A DNA stretch of 64,000 nt from Arthrobacter sp. cf158 (GCF_900106835.1 NZ_FNNR01000002.1:558001-622000); one strand, 5' to 3'; positions 19,041 through 28,623 are shown, numbered from the stretch's first letter. The notes: a model not told the origin generated them from the letters alone. A program made the numbers and translations.

Positions 19041-20656
19041 GCCGGCATAGCCAGGTCCGCGAATCCTCGCAATTGCAGCGCAGGCTTGAGGCGCTCAACA
19101 CTGCCCGTGAGCTCGCTGAAGGCGTTCTCCCGGATGATGCACTCCACTCCGCATACGAGGTCCTGGAACGTGCCACGTCCCGGCGCTCCTTGTCCGCGGG
19201 GCATACCGTGGTGGGCTTCTTCGGGGCAACCGGCAGCGGTAAATCGTCCTTGTTCAATGCAGTGTCCGGAAGCGGTCTGGCCACCGCGACGGCGCGGCGT
19301 CCTACGACGTCCCAACCCCTGGCCGGTATCTGGGGCGAGGATGGCAGCGGACCACTGCTGGACTGGCTGGACGTGAAAGAGCGTCACACGCTGCCACCTG
19401 TTCCGGGGTTGGCCGACGCAGACACCGGACTGGTGCTCCTGGATCTGCCGGACTTCGACTCCACCAGGGCGGAGAACCGGGAAATCGCCCAACGCATGGT
19501 GGGCATGGTGGACGTCCTGGTGTGGGTATTGGACCCGCAAAAGTATGCAGATGCCGCAGTGCACAATGATTTCCTGCGGCCCATGGCTTCCCACGGCGCG
19601 GTCACATTGGTGGTCTTGAACCAAGTGGACACGCTGAGTGCCGCCGATGCATCTGCTGTGATGCTGTCCTTGGAAGGGATCCTGGCGCGTGATGGTCTCG
19701 GCGCTGTTCGGGTGCTGGGTACATCGGCTGTAACGGGCGACGGCGTCCCTGCCGTCCGCGGGGCCATCAGGAACGTCGTGGTCCAGCGGGAGGCGACCAC
19801 CAAGCGTTTGGCCGCCGACGTTGCGAAGGCGGCCGCCGAACTCGCGGCGGTTTCCGGGGAAGGGGAAGCCCGGGGCATCCATGGAGGTGCCAGGGCCCGC
19901 CTGGCGTCTGAATTGGCGACGGCGGCGAACGTGCCCGTGGTAGTGGACGCCGTCCAGCGATCTTTCGCGAGGGAGTCGGCCCGCAGGACGGGTTGGCCGG
20001 TAACGCGGTGGTTACTGCGCTTCCGTCCTGATCCGTTGCGGAGATTGAATTTGGGCAGGGGGGATACCAGGCCCGAACTGAACCGGACGTCCTTGCCCCC
20101 TGCTGGCGCTCCTGAACGTGCGCGAACTGACGCAGCTGTGAGGGATTTCGCCGATGAAGCGTCCGCTGGCGCTCCAGGTCCATGGCGTGCCGCCATCCGG
20201 AGTGTGGCCAGGGACGGCCGCGGCCAATTGCCTGATGCACTGGACCAAGCCATTGCGGGAACGGACCTGAAGGCCACCAAGCGTCCGCTGTGGTGGGTTC
20301 TCTTCAACACTTTGCAGTGGCTCGCGCTGCTGCTTGCAGTGGGTGGCTTGGGCTGGCTCGGCGTGCTGGCCGCGCTGGGTTATTTCCAGATGCCCGTCCC
20401 GGAAGTTCCGCGCACTGAAGGATGGCCATGGCCCACGCTGATGGTGACTGGGGGAGTCGCGCTGGGAATCGCCCTGGCGGTTGCGGGCCGTATTTTGGGT
20501 GGATGGGCGGCGCGAGCCCGGGCGTCCGGTGCGGCGAAGCGCCTGAAATCTGCGGTGGCAGTGGTGGCTGAGAAGTGGATCGTGGAACCCGTGGACGTAG
20601 AGATCACACGCCTGAAGGCGTTCAACGCCGCGTTGAAAGCGGCGCGCTCGGCCTAG
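19037..20656 (+). CDS. Second membrane GTPase, coupled partner
   Basis: 539 residues. The G domain has G1 GATGSGKSS at 63-71, G3 LDLPDFDSTRAEN near 137 and a good G4 VVLNQVDTLS. Near the C-terminus are two TM segments (about 415-445 and 460-480) joined by a short loop. It resembles YfjP-like/dynamin-like bacterial GTPases. It starts inside the stop of the first GTPase gene (ATGA) and ends convergently with the DUF1697 gene, the two stop codons sharing CTAG. The pair appears paralogous in layout, with this member having the more canonical nucleotide-binding motifs. Confidence 0.78.
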   Translation: MSRHSQVRESSQLQRRLEALNTARELAEGVLPDDALHSAYEVLERATSRRSLSAGHTVVGFFGATGSGKSSLFNAVSGSGLATATARRPTTSQPLAGIWGEDGSGPLLDWLDVKERHTLPPVPGLADADTGLVLLDLPDFDSTRAENREIAQRMVGMVDVLVWVLDPQKYADAAVHNDFLRPMASHGAVTLVVLNQVDTLSAADASAVMLSLEGILARDGLGAVRVLGTSAVTGDGVPAVRGAIRNVVVQREATTKRLAADVAKAAAELAAVSGEGEARGIHGGARARLASELATAANVPVVVDAVQRSFARESARRTGWPVTRWLLRFRPDPLRRLNLGRGDTRPELNRTSLPPAGAPERARTDAAVRDFADEASAGAPGPWRAAIRSVARDGRGQLPDALDQAIAGTDLKATKRPLWWVLFNTLQWLALLLAVGGLGWLGVLAALGYFQMPVPEVPRTEGWPWPTLMVTGGVALGIALAVAGRILGGWAARARASGAAKRLKSAVAVVAEKWIVEPVDVEITRLKAFNAALKAARSA

Positions 20657-21189
20657 AGGGCCGCTGCTGCGTCGCTGACCTTGATAAGCGTGCGCAGGTT
20701 CCTGGTGGTGGTGCTGGCTTTGTAGCGTGCCTTCGCGGAGAGCTTGCTGAATGGGCTGTCCAGCGTGCCGCCCGCGGGGGCCAACCATGCGGACGCTTCA
20801 GGGCCCAGACGCACCTGTTCCACGCTGCCCAGGTCCTCGCCGGCCTCGAAGAGTTCATCCAGCATGGCAGTGTCTGATGCCAAAGTGATGTAGCTGTGAG
20901 TGGCCTTGTCGTCAGCGGGGTAGGGGCAGGCCTGGACCAGTTCGGCAACCCTGGCTGCCGTGAGCACCACCACCCAGGCGTCGTAGCCGAAGGTTTTCCG
21001 CAGGCACGCCTCAAACTGTGCTTTGACGTCCTTGCTGCCGAGTTCGCTTTGCAGGACAACGTTTCCGCTGGCCAGCAAGGTCTTGACCTTGCTGAACGGG
21101 TAGTCCTGGAGCGCGGTTTTGAGATCGGCCATCTTGATGTTGATGCCGCCCACGTTGATTCCGCGGAGGAATACGGCGTAGCTGTTCAT
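20653..21189 (-). CDS. DUF1697 family protein
   Basis: 178 residues. The N-terminal YAVFLRGINVGGINIKMADLK and the TLLASGNVVLQSE segment are the hallmarks of DUF1697. The biochemical role is unknown. The start ATG at 21189 is 1 bp past the stop of the upstream IclR gene, so the two are probably co-transcribed. The stop codon overlaps that of the convergent GTPase gene. Confidence 0.85.
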   Translation of the reverse strand: MNSYAVFLRGINVGGINIKMADLKTALQDYPFSKVKTLLASGNVVLQSELGSKDVKAQFEACLRKTFGYDAWVVVLTAARVAELVQACPYPADDKATHSYITLASDTAMLDELFEAGEDLGSVEQVRLGPEASAWLAPAGGTLDSPFSKLSAKARYKASTTTRNLRTLIKVSDAAAAL

Positions 21190-21190
21190 G

Positions 21191-21910
21191 TTAGTCGTTG
21201 TTCTTGCGCAGGGCCTCGGTGAGTACCCGGGCGGCGTTACAGACAACCTCGGCATGCAATCGGCCCGGCTGGCGGGTGAGGCGCTCAATGGGGCCGGAAA
21301 TTGATACAGCGGCGATGACCCGCCCGGAGGGTCCGCGCACTGGAGCGGAAACCGAAGCGACCCCCGGCTCGCGTTCGCCCAGACTCTGACCCCAGCCCCG
21401 GCGTCGTACTCCTGCCAGGACGGTGGGCGTAAAGCGGGCGTTCTGGAGCCCCTCCAACAGGCGGTCGTGGTCTTCCCAGGCCAGCAGGACCTGGGCGGCG
21501 GAGCCGGCCTTCATGGAGAGCTGCGTACCCACCGGAATGGTGTCGCGAAGACCGATGGGCCGTTCGGCCGAGGCCACGCAGACGCGCCAGTCGCCTTGCC
21601 GGCGGAAAATCTGGGCACTCTCGCCCGTGGCGTCCCGCAGTTGGATGAGGACAGGGCCGGCCGAGGCGATGAGCCGGTCTTCACCTGCAGCGGATGCCAG
21701 TTCCACCAGCCGGCTGCCGAGCACGAACCGTCCTTGGATGTCCCGACTCACCAGGCGGTGGTGAACCAGGGCCAGCGCGAGCCGGTGAACCGTAGGCCGG
21801 GCCAGGCCCGTTGCCGCTACAAGTTGCGCGAGTGTCGTGGGCCCGGCCTCGAGGGCATCGAGTACCTGGGCCGCTTTATCAATGACACCGACTCCACTAG
21901 AATTGTCCAT
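21191..21910 (-). CDS. IclR-family regulator, LtbR/NdgR-like, divergent from leuCD
   Basis: 239 residues. An N-terminal winged helix-turn-helix (GVIDKAAQVLDAL, LAQLVAATGLARPTVHRL) is followed by the IclR effector-binding domain. Position and divergence from leuC match LtbR of Corynebacterium and NdgR of Streptomyces, which repress leucine genes; this is an inference from context. The ATG at 21910 is fixed by a promoter whose -10 lies 6 nt upstream. An inverted repeat in that promoter suggests autoregulation. Confidence 0.9.
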   Translation of the reverse strand: MDNSSGVGVIDKAAQVLDALEAGPTTLAQLVAATGLARPTVHRLALALVHHRLVSRDIQGRFVLGSRLVELASAAGEDRLIASAGPVLIQLRDATGESAQIFRRQGDWRVCVASAERPIGLRDTIPVGTQLSMKAGSAAQVLLAWEDHDRLLEGLQNARFTPTVLAGVRRRGWGQSLGEREPGVASVSAPVRGPSGRVIAAVSISGPIERLTRQPGRLHAEVVCNAARVLTEALRKNND

Positions 21911-21916
21911 GTAATG

Positions 21917-21945
21917 ATATTGCCGTCTCAATATCTGAGATGCAA
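21917..21945 (-). promoter_or_regulatory. Promoter of the IclR gene (leaderless)
   Basis: On the minus strand -35 TTGCAT (21940-21945), a 17-bp spacer and -10 CAATAT (21917-21922); the ATG follows after 6 nt. The spacer is occupied by the inverted repeat TCTCA-n5-TGAGA. Confidence 0.6.
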
Positions 21946-21948
21946 GTT
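21920..21948 (+). promoter_or_regulatory. Candidate leuCD promoter overlapping the IclR promoter
   Basis: On the plus strand -35 TTGCCG (21920-21925), a 17-bp spacer and -10-like CAAGTT (21943-21948). It covers the same inverted repeat, so one bound dimer could block both directions. The -10 is weaker than that of the IclR gene. Confidence 0.4.
21926..21940. promoter_or_regulatory. Inverted repeat TCTCA-n5-TGAGA, probable IclR operator
   Basis: TCTCA (21926-21930) and TGAGA (21936-21940) flank ATATC. It sits in the spacer of both divergent promoters, the expected place for a repressor site. Confidence 0.6.
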
Positions 21949-22043
21949 GTTTCACTGGCCTATTTCGCAACCGTGCTGGTTCAGTGGAAGAAGAACAGTT
22001 CAGTGGATGACGACCATCCAACCGCAGTGAAGGGAGCAAGGCC

Positions 22044-23495
22044 GTGGGAAAAACACTGGCCGAGAAAGTCTGGGACGCGCACGTAGTGCGCAAGGGTGAA
22101 GGCGAAGGAGCCAATGCCCAGCCCGATCTTCTCTTCATCGACCTGCACCTCGTTCATGAAGTCACCTCACCGCAGGCATTCGAAGGCCTGCGCCTGGCCG
22201 GACGGCCTCTGCGTCGCGTCGATCTCACCATCGCCACGGAGGACCACAACACTCCCACGCTGGACATCGACAAGCCGATTGCCGACCTCACCAGCCGCAC
22301 CCAGATCGAAACCCTGCGCGCCAACTGCAAGGAGTTTGGTGTTCGCCTGCACTCCCTGGGGGACAAGGAACAGGGCATCGTGCACGTCGTGGGACCCCAG
22401 TTGGGGCTGACCCAACCCGGAATGACCGTAGTGTGCGGCGACTCCCACACCTCCACGCATGGCGCTTTTGGTGCGCTGGCCATGGGCATTGGTACGTCCG
22501 AGGTTGAGCACGTCATGGCCACGCAGACGTTGTCGCTGAAGCCCTTCAAGACTATGGCCATCAACGTTGAAGGTACCCTGCGCCCCGGCGTGACGGCGAA
22601 GGACATCATCCTCGCAGTCATCGCAAAGATCGGAACCGGTGGCGGCCAGGGCTACGTTCTGGAATACCGCGGCTCTGCCATCCGGGCGCTTTCCATGGAC
22701 GCCCGAATGACCATCTGCAACATGTCCATCGAAGCCGGTGCACGTGCCGGCATGGTGGCTCCGGACCAGATCACCTACGACTACATGCATGGCCGCCCCC
22801 ACGCGCCCGAAGGGGCGGACTGGGATGCCGCCGTCGAGTACTGGAATACATTGCACACGGACGACGACGCCACCTTTGACGTTGAGGTGGACCTCGACGC
22901 CGATACCCTGGAACCGTTCGTCACCTGGGGCACCAACCCCGGCCAAGGCGTCTCCCTCTCAGCCAAGGTCCCGTCCCCGGAAGATTTCGGTGACGAGAAT
23001 GCGAAGGCTGCTGCCGAGCGTGCGCTGCAGTACATGGGCCTTGAGGCCGGCACACCCATGAAAGACATCCGCGTGGATACCGTCTTCCTGGGCTCCTGCA
23101 CCAACTCCCGCATTGAGGATCTGCGTGCTGCTGCGGACATCATCCGCGGCCGGGCCAAGGACCCCAACGTCCGCATGCTGGTTGTTCCGGGCTCCGCCCG
23201 CGTCCGCCTGGAGGCCGAGGCTGAGGGCCTGGACAAGGTATTCAAGGAATTCGGTGCTGAATGGCGATTCGCCGGGTGCTCCATGTGCCTGGGAATGAAC
23301 CCGGACCAGTTGGAGCCGGGGGAGCGGTGCGCATCAACGTCCAACCGCAACTTCGAGGGGCGCCAGGGCAAGGGCGGCCGCACGCACTTGGTTTCACCCG
23401 TAGTGGCCGCGGCCACGGCAGTCCGCGGCACGCTGAGCTCGCCGTCGGATCTTGAGTCCGCCCCCGCAGGCACACTGACCGGAATCGCAGTCTAG
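22044..23495 (+). CDS. leuC: 3-isopropylmalate dehydratase large subunit
   Basis: With LeuD it isomerises 2-isopropylmalate to 3-isopropylmalate in leucine synthesis. 483 residues of the aconitase family. The 4Fe-4S cluster ligands are in FLGSCTNSR and [10 protein letters not shown], and the substrate loop [12 protein letters not shown] is intact. The start is GTG with Shine-Dalgarno AAGGGAG (22031-22037). It is divergent from the IclR regulator, and leuD follows 9 bp later. Confidence 0.97.
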   Translation: MGKTLAEKVWDAHVVRKGEGEGANAQPDLLFIDLHLVHEVTSPQAFEGLRLAGRPLRRVDLTIATEDHNTPTLDIDKPIADLTSRTQIETLRANCKEFGVRLHSLGDKEQGIVHVVGPQLGLTQPGMTVVCGDSHTSTHGAFGALAMGIGTSEVEHVMATQTLSLKPFKTMAINVEGTLRPGVTAKDIILAVIAKIGTGGGQGYVLEYRGSAIRALSMDARMTICNMSIEAGARAGMVAPDQITYDYMHGRPHAPEGADWDAAVEYWNTLHTDDDATFDVEVDLDADTLEPFVTWGTNPGQGVSLSAKVPSPEDFGDENAKAAAERALQYMGLEAGTPMKDIRVDTVFLGSCTNSRIEDLRAAADIIRGRAKDPNVRMLVVPGSARVRLEAEAEGLDKVFKEFGAEWRFAGCSMCLGMNPDQLEPGERCASTSNRNFEGRQGKGGRTHLVSPVVAAATAVRGTLSSPSDLESAPAGTLTGIAV

Positions 23496-23504
23496 GAGGA
23501 TCCC

Positions 23505-24113
23505 ATGGAAGCATTCACAACCCACACCGGCATCGGTGTACCACTGCGCCAGAGCAACGTGGACACCGACCAGATCATCCCCGCTGTGTACCTCAAGCGC
23601 ATCACGCGCACCGGCTTCGAAGACGCCCTCTTCGCAGCATGGCGCAAGGATGAGTCCTTTATTCTCAACCAGGCACCGTTTTCTGCTGGTTCCGTGCTGG
23701 TGGCCGGGCCCGATTTTGGCACCGGATCATCCCGTGAGCATGCTGTGTGGGCTTTGAAGGACTACGGCTTCAAAGCTGTCCTGTCCTCCCGGTTCGCCGA
23801 CATTTTCCGTGGCAACTCGGGCAAGCAGGGGTTGCTGGCAGCACAGGTTGCACAGGACGACATTGAACTGATCTGGAAGGTCCTCGAAAACGATCCCGGT
23901 ACCGAGGTCAAGGTGGACCTGGTCAGCAAGACGGTGGAGTGCGGCAACGTTGTGGCTCCCTTCGACATTGACGATTACACCCGCTGGCGCCTCCTGGAAG
24001 GGCTCGACGACATCGGTTTGACCTTGCAGCACGAGGAAGACATCACCGCCTACGAGGCCACCCGTCCCTCCTTTAAGCCCAAGACGCTCCCAGCGAAAGT
24101 TGATGCCCAGTAG
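23505..24113 (+). CDS. leuD: 3-isopropylmalate dehydratase small subunit
   Basis: The swivel subunit that completes the LeuC active site. 202 residues with the family motifs [10 protein letters not shown] and [16 protein letters not shown] strong Shine-Dalgarno AGGAGG precedes the ATG. It shares the leuC transcript and is followed by a terminator hairpin. Confidence 0.97.
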   Translation: MEAFTTHTGIGVPLRQSNVDTDQIIPAVYLKRITRTGFEDALFAAWRKDESFILNQAPFSAGSVLVAGPDFGTGSSREHAVWALKDYGFKAVLSSRFADIFRGNSGKQGLLAAQVAQDDIELIWKVLENDPGTEVKVDLVSKTVECGNVVAPFDIDDYTRWRLLEGLDDIGLTLQHEEDITAYEATRPSFKPKTLPAKVDAQ

Positions 24114-24145
24114 CGTTTGCTGAAGCAGCCGGATTGCGCTGGAAG

Positions 24146-24187
24146 AGGACCGCCGAAGCCCCAAAGGAGGGCTCGGCGGTCCTTTTT
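24146..24187 (+). terminator. Rho-independent terminator of leuCD
   Basis: The stem AGGACCGCCGA (24146-24156) with 24173-24183, extended by GCCC/GGGC across a one-base bulge, then CTTTTT. Confidence 0.88.
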
Positions 24188-24320
24188 CGTGGGGCTCCTG
24201 CGGGTGCCGGATCCTTGTGGCGCGGGGCGGGTCCATTTCGGTTCGGTAACGCGAGCTTCTATGCTTAGCTGGAGCCTTTGTAAGTTTGGGGGGCGAGTAG
24301 TCGTGAGGAAACCGGTATAG

Positions 24321-25646
24321 ATGAGTAGTGTTCTGACAATCCGCGGTGGCGTCCCGTTAACAGGGCGAGTGACCGTTCGCGGTGCCAAGAACCTGGTGCC
24401 CAAAGCCATGGTGGCGGCGTTGCTGGGCAGTGAACCATCGGTGCTGAGGAACGTGCCGGAAATCAAGGATGTAGAGGTTGTCACCAGCCTGCTGCAGCTG
24501 CACGGCGTGACCGTCGTCAAGGACCCGGTATCAGGTGACCTCACCTTGGACCCCAAAGATGCCAAGACGGCGTCCAGTACCGCCATTGACGCGCACGCCG
24601 GGGATTCCAGGATTCCCATCCTGTTGTGCGGGCCCCTGATCCACGCGATCGGGGAGGCTTTCATTCCTGACCTCGGTGGTTGCAAGATCGGCGACAGGCC
24701 CATTGACTACCACCTCAACGTGCTTCGCCAGTTCGGGGCAGTGGTGGAGAAGCGCCCCGGCGGCATCCATATCTCCGCTCCGCACGGCCTGCACGGCGCC
24801 AAGATCTCCCTTCCATATCCGTCCGTTGGGGCCACCGAGCAGGTCCTGCTGAGCGCGACCCGCGCTGAGGGCATCACGGAACTTATCGGGGCGGCAACTG
24901 AGCCGGAGATCATCGACCTCATTGCGGTCCTGCAGAAGATGGGCGCCATTATCAGCGTCCAGACTGATCGCACCATACGCATCGAGGGCGTCAAGGATTT
25001 GCGTGGCTATAACCACCGCGCGCTCCCGGACCGCAACGAGTCCGCCTCCTGGGCCTCAGCTGCACTGGTCACCCGTGGCGACATTTTCGTTGAGGGCGCC
25101 TCCCAGCGCGACATGATGACCTTCCTGAATACTTACCGCAAAGTGGGCGGCGGGATGGACATCGGGGACGATGGAATCCGTTTCTACCACCAGGGCGGCA
25201 AACTTTCACCGCTCGTCCTGGAGACCGACGTGCACCCTGGGTTCATGACCGACTGGCAGCAGCCGTTGGTGGTCGCCTTGACGCAGGCCGAGGGCGTCTC
25301 CATCGTTCACGAAACGGTTTACGAGAACCGCTTCGGATTTACTGACGCGCTGGCCCGCATGGGCGCCAACATCCAGGTACATCGCGAGTGTTTGGGCAGC
25401 GTTCCGTGCCGGTTCGGACAGCGCAACTTCCTTCACTCCGCCGTGATTTCCGGTCCGACTCCACTCCGGGGTACCGACATCGACATTCCGGACCTCCGGG
25501 GTGGGTTCAGTCACCTCATTGCGGCGCTGGCTGCCACGGGCACATCGCGGGTCACAGGCATTGACATCATCAACCGCGGCTACGAGCGCTTCACCGAGAA
25601 ACTGGCCGGCCTGGGCGCCGACTTCGATATCACCACCACCAAGTAG
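24321..25646 (+). CDS. murA: UDP-N-acetylglucosamine 1-carboxyvinyltransferase
   Basis: First committed step of peptidoglycan synthesis: transfer of enolpyruvate from PEP to UDP-GlcNAc. 441 residues. The catalytic Lys-Asn is in VRGAKNLVPK. The fosfomycin-reactive Cys is present in LGGCKIGDRPID, where resistant lineages such as mycobacteria carry Asp. The ATG at 24321 has a distant purine-rich GAGGAAA. It heads a run with plsC, gpsA and ddl. Confidence 0.93.
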   Translation: MSSVLTIRGGVPLTGRVTVRGAKNLVPKAMVAALLGSEPSVLRNVPEIKDVEVVTSLLQLHGVTVVKDPVSGDLTLDPKDAKTASSTAIDAHAGDSRIPILLCGPLIHAIGEAFIPDLGGCKIGDRPIDYHLNVLRQFGAVVEKRPGGIHISAPHGLHGAKISLPYPSVGATEQVLLSATRAEGITELIGAATEPEIIDLIAVLQKMGAIISVQTDRTIRIEGVKDLRGYNHRALPDRNESASWASAALVTRGDIFVEGASQRDMMTFLNTYRKVGGGMDIGDDGIRFYHQGGKLSPLVLETDVHPGFMTDWQQPLVVALTQAEGVSIVHETVYENRFGFTDALARMGANIQVHRECLGSVPCRFGQRNFLHSAVISGPTPLRGTDIDIPDLRGGFSHLIAALAATGTSRVTGIDIINRGYERFTEKLAGLGADFDITTTK

Positions 25647-25657
25647 CGGGGGATCCT

Positions 25658-26431
25658 TTGAAGGAATCGGCCAAGAGCCGTGCCACGTTCATCTTGCTGG
25701 CGGGCCTCGCGCGCCCATTGATGAACATCCTGATGTCCAAGAAGTGGGAGGGCCTGGAAAAGCTGCCCGCCGGCGGCTTCATTGCAGTGCCAAACCATTG
25801 CACGGAGATCGACCCCATCGTGGTGGGGCACATGGTGTACAACCAAAAACGCCCGCCGCACTTCCTTGCGAAGTCCGGCCTTTTCAAGGTTCCTGTATTG
25901 GGCGCCCTGCTGCGTTCGACCAACCAGATCCCGGTTGAACGCTCGACGGCGGGGGCGAACCGATCGCTGCAAATCGCCAAGGAGGTGGTGGACGCCGGTG
26001 GCGCCATCATCATCTACCCGGAGGGAACCCTCACCAGGGACCCTGACCTGTGGCCGATGAAGGGGCATACCGGTGCCGCCCGCCTCGCACTGCAGACGGG
26101 TGCGCCCGTGGTTCCGGTGGCTCAGTGGGGTGCCCACGAGGTTTTTCCCCGCTATGCCAAACGCTTCCATGTATTCCCCCGCAAGACCGCACGCGTGCTG
26201 GTCGGCGAGCCGGTGGACCTGAGTGCCTTTGCGGACAGGCCCCTGGACAGGGCAACGCTGACCGAGGCAACCGACGTCATCATGGACGCCATCACGGCGC
26301 TCCTGGAAACGCTCCGCGGCGAGACCGCTCCGTCTGAGCGTTGGGATCCGGCAGTTCACAAACAATCCAAGCACGGCCGCTTCGTTGAGCGGGGATCCGC
26401 CGATGCCCCGGATACGGAGGAAAGTCAATGA
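25658..26431 (+). CDS. plsC: 1-acyl-sn-glycerol-3-phosphate acyltransferase family protein
   Basis: 257 residues with the acyltransferase block I NHCTEID (H-x4-D, with Cys-Thr-Glu-Ile between) and block III IYPEGTLTRD. It acylates lysophosphatidic acid or a related glycerolipid at the membrane. The start is TTG at 25658 with GGGGGA upstream, 11 bp after murA. The stop overlaps the gpsA start as ATGA, which fits a shared role in phospholipid precursor supply. The exact acyl acceptor is not provable from sequence. Confidence 0.88.
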   Translation: MKESAKSRATFILLAGLARPLMNILMSKKWEGLEKLPAGGFIAVPNHCTEIDPIVVGHMVYNQKRPPHFLAKSGLFKVPVLGALLRSTNQIPVERSTAGANRSLQIAKEVVDAGGAIIIYPEGTLTRDPDLWPMKGHTGAARLALQTGAPVVPVAQWGAHEVFPRYAKRFHVFPRKTARVLVGEPVDLSAFADRPLDRATLTEATDVIMDAITALLETLRGETAPSERWDPAVHKQSKHGRFVERGSADAPDTEESQ

Positions 26432-27480
26432 CAAGTCTCCAGAGTCCTGTTGACGCGCCCAACGTCGTAGCTGTTTTGGGGGCGGGGTCGTGGGGTACCA
26501 CGTTTGCCAAAGTCCTGGCGGACGCTGCCGCCGCCACCGGTGTTGACCGCAGCATCCGGATCTGGGGACGCCGGGCCGAGGTAGTGGAGCAGATCAATTC
26601 GCTTCACCGCAATGAGCAGTATCTGAAAGACATTGAGCTTCCGGGATCGATTACTGCATCGACGGATGTTGCAGCGGTCCTGAAGGACGCAGGCATGGTG
26701 GTCCTGGCTGTCCCCGCCCAATCCCTGAGGCCCCAACTGGGCGAGTGGAAGCCGTTGCTGGCGCCTGATGCCGTGGTTGTGTCGCTGATGAAGGGCCTGG
26801 AGCTGGGTACTGACGCGCGGATGAGCGAAGTCATAGCCCAGGAGCTGGGGTTCCCGGCGTCGCGTGTAGCCGTGGTTTCCGGCCCCAACCTTGCGATGGA
26901 GATTGCCAGGGAGCAGCCAACCGCGTCCGTTGTTGCCTGCAGCGACGGCGAAACGGCTGCCGCCATCGCTTTGTGCTGCACGGCGCCGTATTTCCGCCCT
27001 TACACCAGCACCGACGTTGTGGGTGTGGAGATCGGCGGGATCGTCAAGAACGTGATTGCCTTGGCCGTGGGTATCTGCGAAGGCCGCCAGATGGGTGACA
27101 ACACCAAGGCATCGGTCATTACCCGGGGACTGGCTGAAACCTCCCGGCTGGCGTTGGCCCTCGGCGGGGAAGCCCACACCATGGCCGGCCTTGCCGGACT
27201 GGGCGACCTCGTGGCCACCTGTTCTTCGGCCCTCTCCCGGAACCACACGGCTGGCCGGTTGCTGGGCGAAGGACTCAGCCTGGACCAAGTGGCCGAGCAC
27301 ATGACGCAGACTGCTGAAGGTATCAAGTCCGGTCCTGCAGTGCACGAGCTGGCCGGCAAACTGAATGTCGAAATGCCCATCACAGCTGCCGTTGTGGCAG
27401 TTCTGGAAGGCAGAATGTCCGTTGATGATCTGGGCCCGCGACTGCTGGCCCGGGCACTGAAGTCCGAAGGCGACTACTGA
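26428..27480 (+). CDS. gpsA: Glycerol-3-phosphate dehydrogenase [NAD(P)+]
   Basis: Reduces dihydroxyacetone phosphate to sn-glycerol-3-phosphate for phospholipid synthesis. 350 residues. The Rossmann motif is VLGAGSWGTTFAKVLA. The catalytic Lys is in EIGGIVKNVIALAVG and substrate binding is in GLAGLGDLVATCSS. Shine-Dalgarno GGAGG lies in the plsC end, and the ATGA overlap indicates coupling. Confidence 0.95.
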   Translation: MTSLQSPVDAPNVVAVLGAGSWGTTFAKVLADAAAATGVDRSIRIWGRRAEVVEQINSLHRNEQYLKDIELPGSITASTDVAAVLKDAGMVVLAVPAQSLRPQLGEWKPLLAPDAVVVSLMKGLELGTDARMSEVIAQELGFPASRVAVVSGPNLAMEIAREQPTASVVACSDGETAAAIALCCTAPYFRPYTSTDVVGVEIGGIVKNVIALAVGICEGRQMGDNTKASVITRGLAETSRLALALGGEAHTMAGLAGLGDLVATCSSALSRNHTAGRLLGEGLSLDQVAEHMTQTAEGIKSGPAVHELAGKLNVEMPITAAVVAVLEGRMSVDDLGPRLLARALKSEGDY

Positions 27481-27482
27481 TA

Positions 27483-28619
27483 GTGACTGAAGAATCTCCC
27501 CGCATTGCAGGCAGCCGTCCCCGCGTAGCGATCCTTTTTGGCGGTCGTTCCAGCGAGCACGCCGTCAGTTGTGTCACGGCTGCCGGCGTCATGGGAGCCA
27601 TCGACAAGACCAAGTACGAGGTCATTCCCATCGGCATCGCCAAGTCGGGGCAATGGGTCCTGGCGTCGGGCGACACCAGCCAATGGTCCCTCAGCTCCGC
27701 GGCACTTCCTGAGGTAGCGCCGTCGGGAAAGACAGTGACCCTGGCGGAGGTGGGCGGTGAGCACCAACTGATTGTCACCGAGCCCAATGCCGTTCCGCAG
27801 GAACTAGGTTCCGTAGATGTGGTCTTCCCGTTGCTGCACGGGCCATGGGGCGAGGATGGAACCATCCAAGGCTTGCTCGAACTGTCCGACACCCGCTACG
27901 TGGGCGCGGGCGTGCTGGCCTCTGCGGTGGGAATGGACAAGCATTTCATGAAGGTGGTGTTTGAATCCGCCGGCTTGAGCGTGGGGCCGTACATTGCCGT
28001 CACGGACCGCGACTGGCTCACAGACGCCGAGGCTGTCCGAAAGCGGGTGGACAAGCTTGGGTTCCCGGTATTCGTCAAGCCGGCCCGTGCCGGGTCCTCC
28101 ATGGGAATTTCCAAGGTCGACTCGATGGAAGAACTGGACGCTGCCGTTGAGGAAGCGCGCCGTCACGACCTGAAACTGGTCATCGAAGCGGGCATAGTCG
28201 GCCGCGAGATCGAGTGTGCTGTGCTCCAAGGCCGCGGCACGGATACACCGCGCGTCTCCATGCCCGGTGAAATCGCAGTGGCTGCCGGGGAGCACCAGTT
28301 CTATGACTTCGCTGCCAAGTACGTTGAAGACGGTGCTGCGGCACTCAGCTGCCCGGCCGACATGCCAGACGAAGCAATCGCCCGTGTGCGCGAACTTGCG
28401 GCTGTCGCTTTCGACGCGGTGGGAGCTGAAGGACTCAGCAGGGTGGACTTCTTCTATACCCCGGCGGGTGAACTGGTCATCAATGAAATCAACACCATGC
28501 CGGGCTTCACGCCGAAGAGCATGTATCCACAGATGTGGGCGGCCTCGGGTTTGGCCTATGGCGAGCTGATTGATGAACTCATTCACCTGGCACTGACCCG
28601 CAAGACCGGTTTGCGCTAG
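27483..28619 (+). CDS. ddl: D-alanine--D-alanine ligase
   Basis: ATP-grasp ligase joining two D-Ala for the peptidoglycan stem. 378 residues. The N-terminal VAILFGGRSSEHAVSC, the ATP-binding KPARAGSSMGISK and the C-terminal metal/substrate segment INEINTMPGFTPKSMYPQ are all present. The start is GTG 2 bp after gpsA. It ends 4 bp from the convergent DUF3515 gene. Confidence 0.95.
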   Translation: MTEESPRIAGSRPRVAILFGGRSSEHAVSCVTAAGVMGAIDKTKYEVIPIGIAKSGQWVLASGDTSQWSLSSAALPEVAPSGKTVTLAEVGGEHQLIVTEPNAVPQELGSVDVVFPLLHGPWGEDGTIQGLLELSDTRYVGAGVLASAVGMDKHFMKVVFESAGLSVGPYIAVTDRDWLTDAEAVRKRVDKLGFPVFVKPARAGSSMGISKVDSMEELDAAVEEARRHDLKLVIEAGIVGREIECAVLQGRGTDTPRVSMPGEIAVAAGEHQFYDFAAKYVEDGAAALSCPADMPDEAIARVRELAAVAFDAVGAEGLSRVDFFYTPAGELVINEINTMPGFTPKSMYPQMWAASGLAYGELIDELIHLALTRKTGLR

Positions 28620-28623
28620 AGGC

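Noticed and set aside
17768..19882. 704-codon open frame antisense to the two GTPase genes
   Set aside because: The plus-strand frames have clear G motifs and ATGA coupling. The antisense product is rich in Arg and Ser and resembles no family.
28620..28623. Terminator between ddl and the DUF3515 gene
   Set aside because: Only 4 bp separate the stops and I see no convincing stem; termination, if any, must lie inside the genes.
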